The notes under the pieces: model-generated
What the model was told of the DNA's origin: nothing
The model's database searches: none
What the model saw: only the letters and a program-made list of their open reading frames with translations
Program-made: the position numbers and the translations under genes
NCBI GenBank assembly: GCA_947446025.1
Contig: CANFEY010000020.1
Coordinates: 1 to 64,000, forward strand
Length of the DNA stretch: 64,000 nucleotides
Direction: 5' to 3'
Source of the DNA: Bryobacterales bacterium
Lineage (GTDB): Bacteria; Acidobacteriota; Terriglobia; Bryobacterales; Bryobacteraceae
Part shown: piece after piece, positions 31,893-40,467 of the stretch
Position numbering within the stretch: position 1 is the first letter of the stretch
How the letters are laid out: each line of letters begins with the position of its first letter

Positions 31893-33250
31893 TTGGTGAA
31901 CTGGAAGCTCGCGACTACGTCGTCGAAGGCTTTCTGGGTCGCGGCCCACTCGGATTCGGGGGAGATGAAAACGATGTAGAACAGCGCCTCGGGCCGGGCG
32001 ATGGTAAGCAGCATGTCGATCTCGCGCTGGCCGTTGAACGGCGAGGGGCTCTCCATCGGCGTCAGGCGCGCAGGCTGGCCGCCCACCCTGACCGATTTCG
32101 CATTGGCCGTCTGCTTCACCTGGCTCGCCTGGAGCTGCTTCACCAGATCGGCGGTATCGCGCTGGAGGTTGCCGCGGCCGTCCTGCGGGAAATAGTAGGA
32201 CGTCATCAGGCCATAGCCGATGGCACTGCCTTGCTGGCTTTGCACGACGCCCGCGCGCGGGGCAATGGTGACAGAGGGCGAGTTGGGGTCGCCGAAGACC
32301 TCCCAGTTATCGGGATAGCTGAGGACGAAATCGGGCCCTTGGTGCTGGCGATATTTCCCGGAAGGGAGCGGGTTTGGGGTTCCCTGCCCGCCGCCTGTCT
32401 GCGGAGCGATCGGCTTGGGGGGCGGCGGAGGCGGCGGGAGTCCGGCGACAAGCTGCTTCACGCGCGGCAGCGCGGCGGCCTCTGGCTCACTGAACGCTTT
32501 CTTGGGGAGCAGCTTGTTCTGGTCGTTCACGTACTTCACACGGTTGCCCGGTGTGGGGTGGTCCGACATGAAGTTCGCGAGCTTGCTGTTGTCGCCGCCG
32601 TTGGGGCCTTCCAGCTTCTGGAAGAAGGCGGCCATCTGCGTGGGATCGTAGCCGGCGTCATGCATGATTTGCGCGCCGTTGAGGTCGGCGTCCTGCTCGG
32701 CACCGCGTGAGTACTTTAGCAACAAGGACTGCGCGCCGAGGCCGATGCCAAGCTGACCGAGCGTGCCCCAAATGCCTCCCTTGTTACCGAGCATTTGGCC
32801 GCCGAGCATGGCCGGCAGTTGAATGACGTTCGCCTTGGAGACATTGCTTGTTCCGTGCCGGAGTGCGACGTGCGAGATTTCGTGCGCCAGCACTCCGGCG
32901 AGCTGCGATTCGTTGTCGAGCGAGGCGAGCAGGCCTGTGTGGACGAACATCGGGCCACCAGGGAGCGCGAAGGCGTTGATGCTGGGGTCGTTGACGACTT
33001 CAAAGGTGTAGGGGTAGCCGCCGGCGCGCTTGGACTTGGCGAGGCGGGCTCCGATGCGGTTGACGTAGGCTGTGAGTTCGGCGTTGTTGAGCACCGGCAT
33101 GGTCTTGCGGACCTCGTCGGCGGACTCCTTGCCGAGTTGGACGTCTTGCTCCGGTGAAAAGAGGTTGAAGCGCCCGGGTTTGAATTCCTTGAGCTTGGGT
33201 TCGGCGGCGAAAGCGGATGCCGCAAGCGCACCGAGGATGAAAAGTCGCAT
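31889..33250 (-). CDS. M48 family metalloprotease
   Basis: This 453-aa exported protein (signal MRLFILGALAASAFA) has a BepA/LoiP-like M48 domain: FALPGGPMFVHTGLL, the zinc motif VLAHEISHVALRH and EQDADLNGAQIMHDAGYDP with the third ligand Glu. A Pro-rich linker (GLPPPPPPP) leads to a C-terminal domain of about 150 residues. These proteases process or degrade misassembled outer-membrane proteins. The ATG at 33250 has GAGG eight bases upstream; ATG 33262 is an alternative. Overlapping stop/start couples it to the HAD gene. Confidence 0.87.
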   Translation of the reverse strand: MRLFILGALAASAFAAEPKLKEFKPGRFNLFSPEQDVQLGKESADEVRKTMPVLNNAELTAYVNRIGARLAKSKRAGGYPYTFEVVNDPSINAFALPGGPMFVHTGLLASLDNESQLAGVLAHEISHVALRHGTSNVSKANVIQLPAMLGGQMLGNKGGIWGTLGQLGIGLGAQSLLLKYSRGAEQDADLNGAQIMHDAGYDPTQMAAFFQKLEGPNGGDNSKLANFMSDHPTPGNRVKYVNDQNKLLPKKAFSEPEAAALPRVKQLVAGLPPPPPPPKPIAPQTGGGQGTPNPLPSGKYRQHQGPDFVLSYPDNWEVFGDPNSPSVTIAPRAGVVQSQQGSAIGYGLMTSYYFPQDGRGNLQRDTADLVKQLQASQVKQTANAKSVRVGGQPARLTPMESPSPFNGQREIDMLLTIARPEALFYIVFISPESEWAATQKAFDDVVASFQFTK

Positions 33251-33319
33251 GAGTGGCCTCATGGGTACGATTCTCTCACAGGGGGAAACGCTTCGTCTCT
33301 TCCCGGCGGCTCCGTCACG

Positions 33320-33535
33320 TTGGCCGTTCCTCCGGTCCTGTTGGAAGTGCTCAATTTGGAGGCTGGATCGCAGGTCACCGTCGGTATCGAACGCGGACAA
33401 CTGGTCGTCGAACGCAAGACGCGCCGCCGCTATACGCTGGCAGAGCTCCTAAAACAGTGCGACCCCAAAGCCCGCCGATCCTCCGAAGAGAAACTGTGGG
33501 TGGCTAACAAACCGGTTGGGCGTGAGTTGCTCTAA
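33320..33535 (+). pseudogene. MazE/ChpS-like AbrB antitoxin, N-terminus displaced
   Basis: From the TTG at 33320 the frame encodes 71 residues that match the ChpS/PemI antitoxin pattern: LAVPPVLLEVLNLEAGSQV, IERGQLVVE, RRYTLAELLKQCD and the closing VGRELL. The preceding bases encode the conserved GGSVT in the same frame, but no start codon lies upstream of them. An ATG at 33261 reads toward it in a frame that would need one extra base near 33300-33305. Either a TTG start gives a truncated protein or the 5' end is frameshifted. Its stop overlaps the toxin ATG. Confidence 0.65.
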
Positions 33536-33876
33536 TGAAACGCGGGGAGATTTGGCTGGTAGGACTCGACCCAACATCGCGACACGAGCAACAGGGGCGG
33601 CGGCCAGTGCTGATCGTTTCGCCCGAGGCCTTCAACCGCCTCACCCAGGTGCCCGTGGTGGTACCCATCACCAGTGGCGGGAATTTCGCGCGCATGGCCG
33701 GCTTCGCCGTGCCGCTTGCGGGAACCAAGACTACAGGCGTCGTGCGCTGCGATCAGCCTCGTGCAGGTCTTGGCCAAGCTTGCGCCGCTCTTCGAGCAGC
33801 CAATAACAGCGAATTATCGCGCTATAATGGTGCATGCTCAAGGCCACCGAGAAGATCTGGCATAACGGAACGCTGA
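33535..33876 (+). pseudogene. MazF/ChpB toxin with internal deletion and frameshift
   Basis: The first 80 residues are a clear MazF/ChpB start: MKRGEIWLVGLDPTSRHEQQ, RPVLIVSPEAFNRLT, VPITSGGNFAR and TTGVVRCDQPRA. The family's C-terminal VLAKLAPLFE appears only about 20 bases later and in another frame (ending near 33796), so roughly 20-27 codons between them are missing. The original frame then runs out to 33876. The missing part contains core MazF structure, so the toxin should be inactive. The region also houses the ilvE -10 box. Confidence 0.8.
33823..33828 (+). promoter_or_regulatory. -10 box TATAAT of ilvE, leaderless arrangement
   Basis: A consensus TATAAT ends five bases before the ilvE ATG at 33834. 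No convincing -35 is present and there is no SD. The box lies in the remnant 3' end of the broken toxin gene. Confidence 0.5.
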
Positions 33877-34757
33877 TTCCGTGGAACGAAGCCAAGATCC
33901 ACGTCCTATCCCACGTGCTGCATTATGGCAGCTCCGTTTTTGAAGGCATCCGCTGCTACGATACTCCGGCCGGACCCGCGATTTTCCGGGGACCGGAGCA
34001 CATGCGCCGTCTGCTGGATTCGGCCAAGGTGTACCGCATGGCGGTCCCCTACAACGTCGACCAACTTGTGCGCGGCATGCACGAGCTTGTGAGCGCGAAT
34101 AAGATGACGTCGTGCTACGTGCGTCCGCTGGCGTTCCGCGGCTACGGCGACCTGGGCGTGCTGCCCACCAAAGACACCCCGATCGAAACCTACATGGCGT
34201 GCTGGGAGTGGGGCAAGTATCTGGGTCCCGAGGCCATGGAAGAGGGCGTGGACGTGTGCATTTCCAGCTGGACGCGCATCGCTCCCAACACGCTGCCTGC
34301 CTTAGCGAAGGCCGCGGGCAACTACTTGAACTCGCAGTTGATCCGCATGGAGGCGCACGCCAACGGGTACGCCGAAGGCATCGCATTGGACGCGTCGGGC
34401 TATATAAGCGAAGGCTCGGGCGAGAACATTTTCGTGATCCGCGACGGCAAGATTACCACGCCTCCGCTGGGCGCGAGCGTGCTCCCAGGCATCACGCGCG
34501 ATTCGGTGATGACGCTGGCCCGCGAACTCGGCTTCATCGTGACGGAAGGCCTGGTGCCGCGCGAAGCGCTCTACTTGGCCGACGAAGTCTTCTTCACCGG
34601 CACCGCTGCCGAGGTCTCGCCCATCCGGTCGGTGGATAAAATCCCCGTCGGCACGGGCAAGCGCGGGCCGATTACAGAGAAGATCCAGTCTGCATTCTTC
34701 GATATTGTCGAGGGGCGTGCGGCGGACAAGCGCGGCTGGCTTGTGCCTGTGAAATAG
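33834..34757 (+). CDS. ilvE: Branched-chain amino acid aminotransferase
   Basis: This 307-aa fold-type IV PLP enzyme has HVLHYGSSVFEGIRCY, YVRPLAFRGYG, the lysine region NYLNSQLIRMEAHANGY, GYISEGSGENIFV, PGITRDSVMTLARELG and DEVFFTGTAAEVSPI. It interconverts Val, Leu and Ile with their 2-oxo acids. The length is standard and the gene is intact. It stands alone, with no other ilv/leu gene in the window. Confidence 0.94.
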   Translation: MLKATEKIWHNGTLIPWNEAKIHVLSHVLHYGSSVFEGIRCYDTPAGPAIFRGPEHMRRLLDSAKVYRMAVPYNVDQLVRGMHELVSANKMTSCYVRPLAFRGYGDLGVLPTKDTPIETYMACWEWGKYLGPEAMEEGVDVCISSWTRIAPNTLPALAKAAGNYLNSQLIRMEAHANGYAEGIALDASGYISEGSGENIFVIRDGKITTPPLGASVLPGITRDSVMTLARELGFIVTEGLVPREALYLADEVFFTGTAAEVSPIRSVDKIPVGTGKRGPITEKIQSAFFDIVEGRAADKRGWLVPVK

Positions 34758-34966
34758 GGGCGCAAAAAAGATCCGCGCGGGAACCAAACCCCGTGGCCAC
34801 CTCCCCCGAGACTGACACACTTGATCCGGCCCGCGCGAAACTCTGTATCAGTTTTATCAGGACGCGGGTTCGATGGGAAGAGTAAAGTCGCGTTTTCCTG
34901 CAACTGAATCTGCTTTAGAATCGGGCGTTTAACGGGGTCCCTCTGTTGGTAACCTGTGTATAAAAC

Positions 34967-35959
34967 ATGCAGCTCACAAAATGTGCGGACGGGACGTGGC
35001 TTGCGCCAGGATTTATCGATCTTCAGGTGAACGGTTTCGCGGGCGTAGACTACAACTCGCCCACGGCTCCCGCGGAAGAAATCTCGCGTTCTCTTCGCAT
35101 CATGTTCTCCACCGGAGTCACGCAGTGCCTGCCGACGGTGATCACAGGGTCGCCGGAGAATATGCTGGGCGCGCTGCGGAACCTGGCTGGTGTGGACCAT
35201 GCAATGATCGCCGGCTTCCACGTGGAGGGCCCGCACATTTCACCCGAGGATGGCCCGCGGGGCGCGCATCCATGGCGCTGGGTGCGGTCGCCCGAAGTGA
35301 GTGAGTATCGCCGCTGGCAGGACGCCACCGATGGCCGCATCAAATTAGTGACGTTGTCGCCGGAGTGGCCTGAAGCTCCGCGCTATATTGAAACGCTGGT
35401 GCGTGACGGAGTTGCCGTGAGTATCGGACACACGTCGGCCACTGCGGCGCAGATCACTGACGCAGCCAGCGCCGGGGCGACACTTTCCACGCACCTCGGC
35501 AACGGAGCCCACGCTTCGCTGCCTCGGCACCCGAATTACATTTGGGAGCAGCTTGCCGAGGACCGCTTGAGTGCGAGCTTCATCGTGGATGGGCTGCACT
35601 TGTCCGACACGTTTCTGCGCGTCGCGCTGCGTGCCAAGGGGATTGCCCGCAGCGTACTGGTGACGGATGCGGTAATGCCCGCGATGTGCGCGCCGGGTCC
35701 GTACATGCTCGGCGAGGTCGAAGTGGAATTGAAAGACGACCAACGAGTTGTATTGCGCGGGGGCACGCGTTTGGCAGGGTCGAGCCTGCGCATGGATCAC
35801 GCGATCTCAAACGTCATGCGCATCGCCGCCGTGAGTTTGGAAGATGGGGTCGCGATGGCGACGGCAAACCCGGCGCACATTGTCGGAATCGAACCGCGCG
35901 GGAGGGTTCGATTCCGAATGGAGAACGAACAAGTTCAGGTTATCGAGACGCAGCCGTGA
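34967..35959 (+). CDS. nagA: N-acetylglucosamine-6-phosphate deacetylase, short N-terminus
   Basis: This 330-aa amidohydrolase has the NagA motifs APGFIDLQVNGFAGVDYN, FHVEGPHIS (metal Glu), SIGHTSAT, STHLGNGAH and VTDAVMPA (catalytic Asp). It deacetylates GlcNAc-6-P in amino-sugar recycling. It begins just before PGFID, so the N-terminal strands of the small beta-sandwich (about 40-50 residues in E. coli NagA) are missing; an in-frame TAA at 34961 precludes a longer start. It may be a natural short form. No nagB or transporter is adjacent. The preceding 209 bp holds no gene that I can see. Confidence 0.85.
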   Translation: MQLTKCADGTWLAPGFIDLQVNGFAGVDYNSPTAPAEEISRSLRIMFSTGVTQCLPTVITGSPENMLGALRNLAGVDHAMIAGFHVEGPHISPEDGPRGAHPWRWVRSPEVSEYRRWQDATDGRIKLVTLSPEWPEAPRYIETLVRDGVAVSIGHTSATAAQITDAASAGATLSTHLGNGAHASLPRHPNYIWEQLAEDRLSASFIVDGLHLSDTFLRVALRAKGIARSVLVTDAVMPAMCAPGPYMLGEVEVELKDDQRVVLRGGTRLAGSSLRMDHAISNVMRIAAVSLEDGVAMATANPAHIVGIEPRGRVRFRMENEQVQVIETQP

Positions 35960-36679
35960 GGATTACGGAACGTTGCTATGCGGTGCCGGCCTCGCCTACG
36001 CTTTACCGTGGATGGTAAACGCAGGCTTCATCGTCCGAGAAGAAGAGACGCTGGTCGTGGATACCGGAGCCAACGCCCTCGCGGCCGCCACCATTCACGG
36101 GTACGCGACGGCGGTACGTCCGGAGAATCGCCTTCGCGTCGTCAATACCGAAAAGCACTTCGACCACATTGGCGGCAACGGCTTCTTTCACGAACTCGCG
36201 GTGCCTATACACGGACACTCCGGCATCGCGCGGACTTCAGCGGTATTTGCTGACGAACGATCCGGGGTTCACCCCGCGTTCCACTACGGGACTCCGCTGG
36301 TCAATCCAGGCGCTACGCTCCCAGCTGTTTTTGAACTCGGCTCGTGCAGAGTGGAGGTTCTTCTCACGCCGGGCCACACACCCACCAACATTTCTTTGTA
36401 TGTGCCAGAGGAAGGCGTAGTCTATTGCGGTGACTGCCTGACAGTTTGTACGCGCCCAACCTCGACGCGACGGACGGCCTTGCGGATTGGAAAATCTGGC
36501 TCACGTCCCTGGATCGGATTCAGGCTCTCTCGCCGCAAGCCATCGTGTGCGGCCATGGCCCTGTGGTGCGCGGCGAGAATGTGGCCCAGGCCATCGAGAG
36601 GGTACGCGAGGCGCTCTATCAGCGAGTCGCGGAGACCTTGGCGATTACAACCGCCGAACCCGACGACATCGATTCGTAG
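35956..36679 (+). pseudogene. MBL-fold hydrolase with two frameshifts
   Basis: Three frames are needed to read this protein. GTG 35956 starts RITERCYAV. From about 35980 a second frame gives AGLAYALPWMVNAGFIV, VVDTGANALAAATIHGYA, VINTE-type NTEKHFDHIGGNGF and LLTPGHTPTNISLYV to GDCL. From about 36440 a third frame gives YAPNLDATDGLADWKIWL to VCGHGPVVRGENVA and a stop at 36679. Each junction corresponds to one lost base, and neither is in a long homopolymer, so these look like real mutations. The end overlaps the convergent cytochrome remnant by 61 bp. Confidence 0.8.
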
Positions 36680-38225
36680 TAGCCGACCATGCGCTTCGGC
36701 TCCATGGAATCGTACTTCTTCAGGTTTTCATTCCAGCGGAACGAGATGGGCTGAAAGTACAACTCGGCGTCGACGTTGAACGGGCCTTGCGCGGTTCCGG
36801 TTGCAACCGAGTAAGTCACGCGGTCGCCGCCGCCTTGGAAGTTCGCGTCCGTCGAGGCCGTACCCTTCACGCCGATTTCATCGTCAGCCGTTGCCTTGTT
36901 GAAACCCTTCGGCAACATGCGATTATCCTTCTCATAGCGGACCGCGTTCAGCAGTCCCGTGGTGGGCTTGCCGGCGGAGTCGACCATGATGCCCTCATAG
37001 ATCTGAACCTGATCAGGCGTAGTGATCTGGGCGTAATGCGGCTCGTACTTGAGCGCGTCGATGTCGTTGTCGTTGCCGGTGATCGAGCCGTTCGGGTTGA
37101 TCGCTCCCGATTCGAATACGGTGTTGCCGTTACGGTCCTTCACCGTCACATGCAGCCAGCTGCGGCGCGACGGATATGCCGTCGGAAACTTGTGGCCGCT
37201 CAGGTTCTCGATGGCGAGTTCCACATCGAGACGTCCGTTGGCCGTCTGCGTGCTGGCAACGGTCAGCTTCGCGGTCTCCGACTGCAGGTGTTTCACCGTG
37301 CGGTCGGCTGCGTTCTCCATCTCGGTGGGCATGGCGGGCACACCCATTTCGACGCGGTATTTGCCCAGCACGCGCTGCATGAAGAAATTGCCTCCGATGA
37401 AGGTGTGTTGGCCGAGCTCCTCACGCTTTCCCCGAGGGTCCGCGTGATCGGGGTATCTTTCACCGACGGCATGTGGCAATTCTGGCAGCTCTTTTGTTCT
37501 TTGTAGTCGCTGTGGAGCCATTCCTGATACGGCATCTGCTCCGGCAGTGAGCCGATGACCTTGCCGTCAGGACCAAGAGCCTGTGTAATCAGCGTGTGGC
37601 AAGTGGCGCAGAGTTCGGACTTGCGGACATGTTCGCCTTCCGTCGGTTTCCACCCGCCGGAGGACGACATCATGATGGTCTGGTGGCCTTCGTCAATTTT
37701 GTAAGGACCATACACCGCCTTCTCACCCAGCGGCTTGCTGGTATCCACAACGAAGCGGCCCACCAGGCTTTCGCGGGTTCCGAGTTTTTCCGGCGTGATT
37801 TGGTGGCACAGCGAACAGGACACCCCGTCCGCAGCCAACTTGTCTTCGGCGCTATCCCCCACGGGAGGCATGTGGTTGAAGGCGGTGCCTTCCCTGCCCT
37901 CCGAATGGGCCTGATAACGCGCCATCGGCATGTGGCAGATGGTGCATTCGTCTTCGATAAGCTTCACGGACTCAGGATGATCGATGGCTTCGCGCCGCAC
38001 GCCCGCCATCCAATACGGATCGCGGCCCGCGTTCGCCATCATCGATGTACGCCAGTTGAGGCCGATGGAAACATCTTGCCCTTGGGGCGTGTAGAGATTG
38101 TTGTGGCAGGCAAAACACCGGTCCGAAGTTTGGAAGTGCTGGACCGTCTTGTCCTTGCTGTGTAATACGGACGTGGCCAACCCGAAGATAGCGGCGAACA
38201 GTGCGAAAGAACCTAGCAGTTTCAT
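36619..38225 (-). pseudogene. Pentaheme c-type cytochrome with a frameshift
   Basis: The ATG at 38225 opens a protein with a signal peptide and five CxxCH heme sites: CFACH (37-41), CTICH (94-98), CSLCH (137-141), CATCH (206-210) and CQNCH (247-251). After TPITRTLGE (about residue 265, near 37430) the conserved sequence (KREELGQHTFIGGNFFMQRV, then a beta-rich C-terminal domain with ENLSGHKFPTAYPSRRSWLH) continues in another frame to the stop at 36619. One base is missing in or near CGGGGAAAG. The family is the cytochrome c554-like multiheme proteins of periplasmic or extracellular electron transfer. It follows the cytochrome-barrel gene by 4 bp. Confidence 0.83.
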
Positions 38226-38229
38226 GCGC

Positions 38230-39387
38230 CTATCTCCACCCTTCCGTGAACTTCCCGTCGAACATATCCCACAGCAAGTAAGTGATCAATTGCGATTGCC
38301 GCGACCCTACGTTCATCACCGGCACTCGATAGCCGATGCCGATCCGCATGTGCTGCCGCTTGCTGATGCTGAATTGTATCTGCGGCACCAAGTCCAGCGT
38401 CCATCGCTCACGCGGCCCGAACTCGCGGATGCCCACAAATTCATTGGCCACGTTGAACAGCCGCCCGTATCCCTTGTCGAAATTGAATGCCTTGCCTACG
38501 GCTGTACGGGTGTAAATCTCGGCCTTGGTGTCGTGCCTACGAAACGGCGGACCCTCAAACCCGAGCTGCGTTTGAATGTAGGATTTCTTCGGTAGCACTT
38601 GCCCCAACGACAGAAACGATTCGTACTTGGTGATGCCGTTGCCCATGCCGCGCCGCGAATCGCCAGTAGGCAGTGTAATCTCGTTACCCCAGGCCAGCAG
38701 CGTTCCCGACTTGTTATTGAGATACACGCTCTTCTTCAACTCAAAGCTGGTGTCGCCCACACCGCCCATCCACGTGCCGGCTCCGTCCTGCTTGAGTTGG
38801 CCGCGAAAGCGCAGCTCGATGTTCGTCTGTGCTCCGTAACGTTTTTCCACGATCAGGTGGTTGGTCAGCCCCGGCGTTCCGTCGGTGTTGATGAACACCA
38901 TGTTGACGGCTTCGTCTTCGGGAAACGACTTTTCCGTGAACATGGGCCGGGCAAAGTTGAATTCGCCGGACGGCCACTTGTCTTTTTCTTCGCAGAAACT
39001 GCGCACGAACTGGATCACCTTTTCGATCTCGTCGTCGGTCAGCGCAGGATTATTCTCTGGCCCGAATGAAGGCATAATGGTTGTGAATGCGCGAATGCCT
39101 CCTCCGCGGTGAATCACCGAGCGCCACTGCAGGTTTGACTTGCGCGTTGATCCGCTACAGTCCGTGAAGTCTGGAAATGTGTACGGCGGCTCAAAGCCCA
39201 ACACGTGCTCGGGCTGTCCTGAGCCATCCGGCGCGTGGCACCCGGCGCAGGTGGCCTGGAAAATCTGCTCGCCGGTGGCTAAGCCCAGCTCTTTCGCGGT
39301 CTGCGCCTGCGCTGAAGGCTACAGGAAGGCTGCTGCGCACAGCGCAAACAACACGTGCAATCCTTGTTTCAAAGGTCTGAAAGACAT
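38230..39387 (-). pseudogene. Cytochrome c / beta-barrel fusion with amber stop in the signal peptide
   Basis: From ATG 39387 the frame reads MSFRPLKQGLHVLFALCAAAFL, then TAG at 39321-39319, then PSAQAQTAKELGLATGEQIF and CAGCH (47-51). The class I cytochrome c domain continues to TTIMPSFGPENNPALTDDEI and IQFVRSF. The same frame then enters about 240 residues of alternating hydrophobic strands (TNIELRFRG, SFELKKSVYL, AEIYTRTAV, WTLDLVPQIQFSI) ending KFTEGWR, which looks like an outer-membrane beta-barrel. The layout recalls Cyc2-type fused cytochrome-porins, though sequence relation is not shown. Only the single TAG interrupts 385 codons. Confidence 0.78.
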
Positions 39388-39439
39388 GCGAGCCCAAGAA
39401 TAGCAGGACGAGTAGCGCGGCCTGCGGGATTACAAGAGA

Positions 39440-39916
39440 TTAGCCGAAAATCCGCCTAAAGAAGGGGCCGAATTGCAGGTGTTTCCCGGGGCAACGCTGC
39501 CACGGAGCGAAGCTGATCATGCCGCTGGACCGCTCCACCCATAGTCCGAATGGCTGAGCGTTTGGATAAGTGCCCTCAAAGACAACGCCGCTCTCACAAT
39601 AATCGATGTTCTCGAATTTCAGCGCGGTGAGATTTCCGTACTGGCCGGAGGGTCCCCAATCTTCCTTGAATTTCTCCAGGGGATAGTAGCGGCACGGCTT
39701 TTCGGGCGTACACCACATCCGGTACGCCTCTTCATATTTCTTGTCTTCGAGGGCGCTGAGGAAGGCGCTGACCGTACGCTCCTGGCTCCAGGTGCGGAAG
39801 TAGAAAAAGGCCGCGACCAGAAGCAGAACCGACGGGAGCCCGATGAAGAGGACCCGTTTGATCCAGCGCCAGCGTTGCTCCTCACCGGCCCCGTAGCCTT
39901 CCATGTAGCAGGCCAT
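39440..39916 (-). CDS. Membrane-anchored conserved hypothetical protein
   Basis: This 158-aa protein has one membrane helix (VLFIGLPSVLLLVAAFFYF, about 22-41) and a small extracytoplasmic domain (TVSAFLSALEDKKYEEAYRM, PLEKFKEDWG) like the NTF2/DUF4878-type fold. The function is unknown. AGGAG lies nine bases before ATG 39916. It ends 12 bp after ompH begins its run and may be co-transcribed with it. Confidence 0.7.
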   Translation of the reverse strand: MACYMEGYGAGEEQRWRWIKRVLFIGLPSVLLLVAAFFYFRTWSQERTVSAFLSALEDKKYEEAYRMWCTPEKPCRYYPLEKFKEDWGPSGQYGNLTALKFENIDYCESGVVFEGTYPNAQPFGLWVERSSGMISFAPWQRCPGKHLQFGPFFRRIFG

Positions 39917-39928
39917 GGCGCGAAGCTC

Positions 39929-40432
39929 CTATTTTGCGGGATGGGCGGCGTTGTAGGCCGCGATGGCTGCGTCGGTGACGTCCAGCGTGGGTCCGTAGAA
40001 GTGCAGCGCGGTCGTATCCGCGATGATGTCCAGCCCCTTTTCCGCCGCGACCTTCTTCAATACGTCGGTATAGCGGGTGGTGACCACGCGAAGCGCGGCG
40101 TCCCGGTCAGCCTCGAAGTCTTCTTGCAGATCCTGGGTGAGCCGGTCCACGGTTACCTGGGTACGCTGACCTTTGGCGTTCAACTCCGCTGTGCCTGCCT
40201 GGCTCAGTTGGCCCTGCGTAGCGCTCAATTGCGCCTGGATGTCCTGAAGCGTCTGCTGCGCCTTCTGCAGCTGGTCCTGCTTGGGTTTGTACTTGGCTTC
40301 CAACTCAGCGTAGGCCTTCTTGAATTCCGCGCTATCAACCACGGCGCGCTGGAAATCGATGACACCGACCTTTTGGGCCATGGCGGGGGCTGCCATCACG
40401 ATGGCGGCAACCAGGGGAAGAACGAAACGCAT
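39929..40432 (-). CDS. OmpH/Skp family periplasmic chaperone
   Basis: This 167-aa protein has a signal peptide (to MAAPAMAQ), KVGVIDFQRAVVDSAEFKKA, a long coiled coil (ELEAKYKPKQDQLQKAQQTL and onward) and a closing segment KGLDIIADTTALHFYG. This is the Skp/OmpH jellyfish fold that holds unfolded outer-membrane proteins. bamA and lpxD, its usual neighbours, are not here. Confidence 0.87.
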   Translation of the reverse strand: MRFVLPLVAAIVMAAPAMAQKVGVIDFQRAVVDSAEFKKAYAELEAKYKPKQDQLQKAQQTLQDIQAQLSATQGQLSQAGTAELNAKGQRTQVTVDRLTQDLQEDFEADRDAALRVVTTRYTDVLKKVAAEKGLDIIADTTALHFYGPTLDVTDAAIAAYNAAHPAK

Positions 40433-40467
40433 GTGTGTAAAACTCCTTCGAGAGACTTTTCTCTATC

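Noticed and set aside
34758-34966. Possible gene or riboswitch between ilvE and nagA
   Set aside because: No coding-like frame, no conserved RNA pattern such as a glmS-type core that I can recognise, and no clear terminator.
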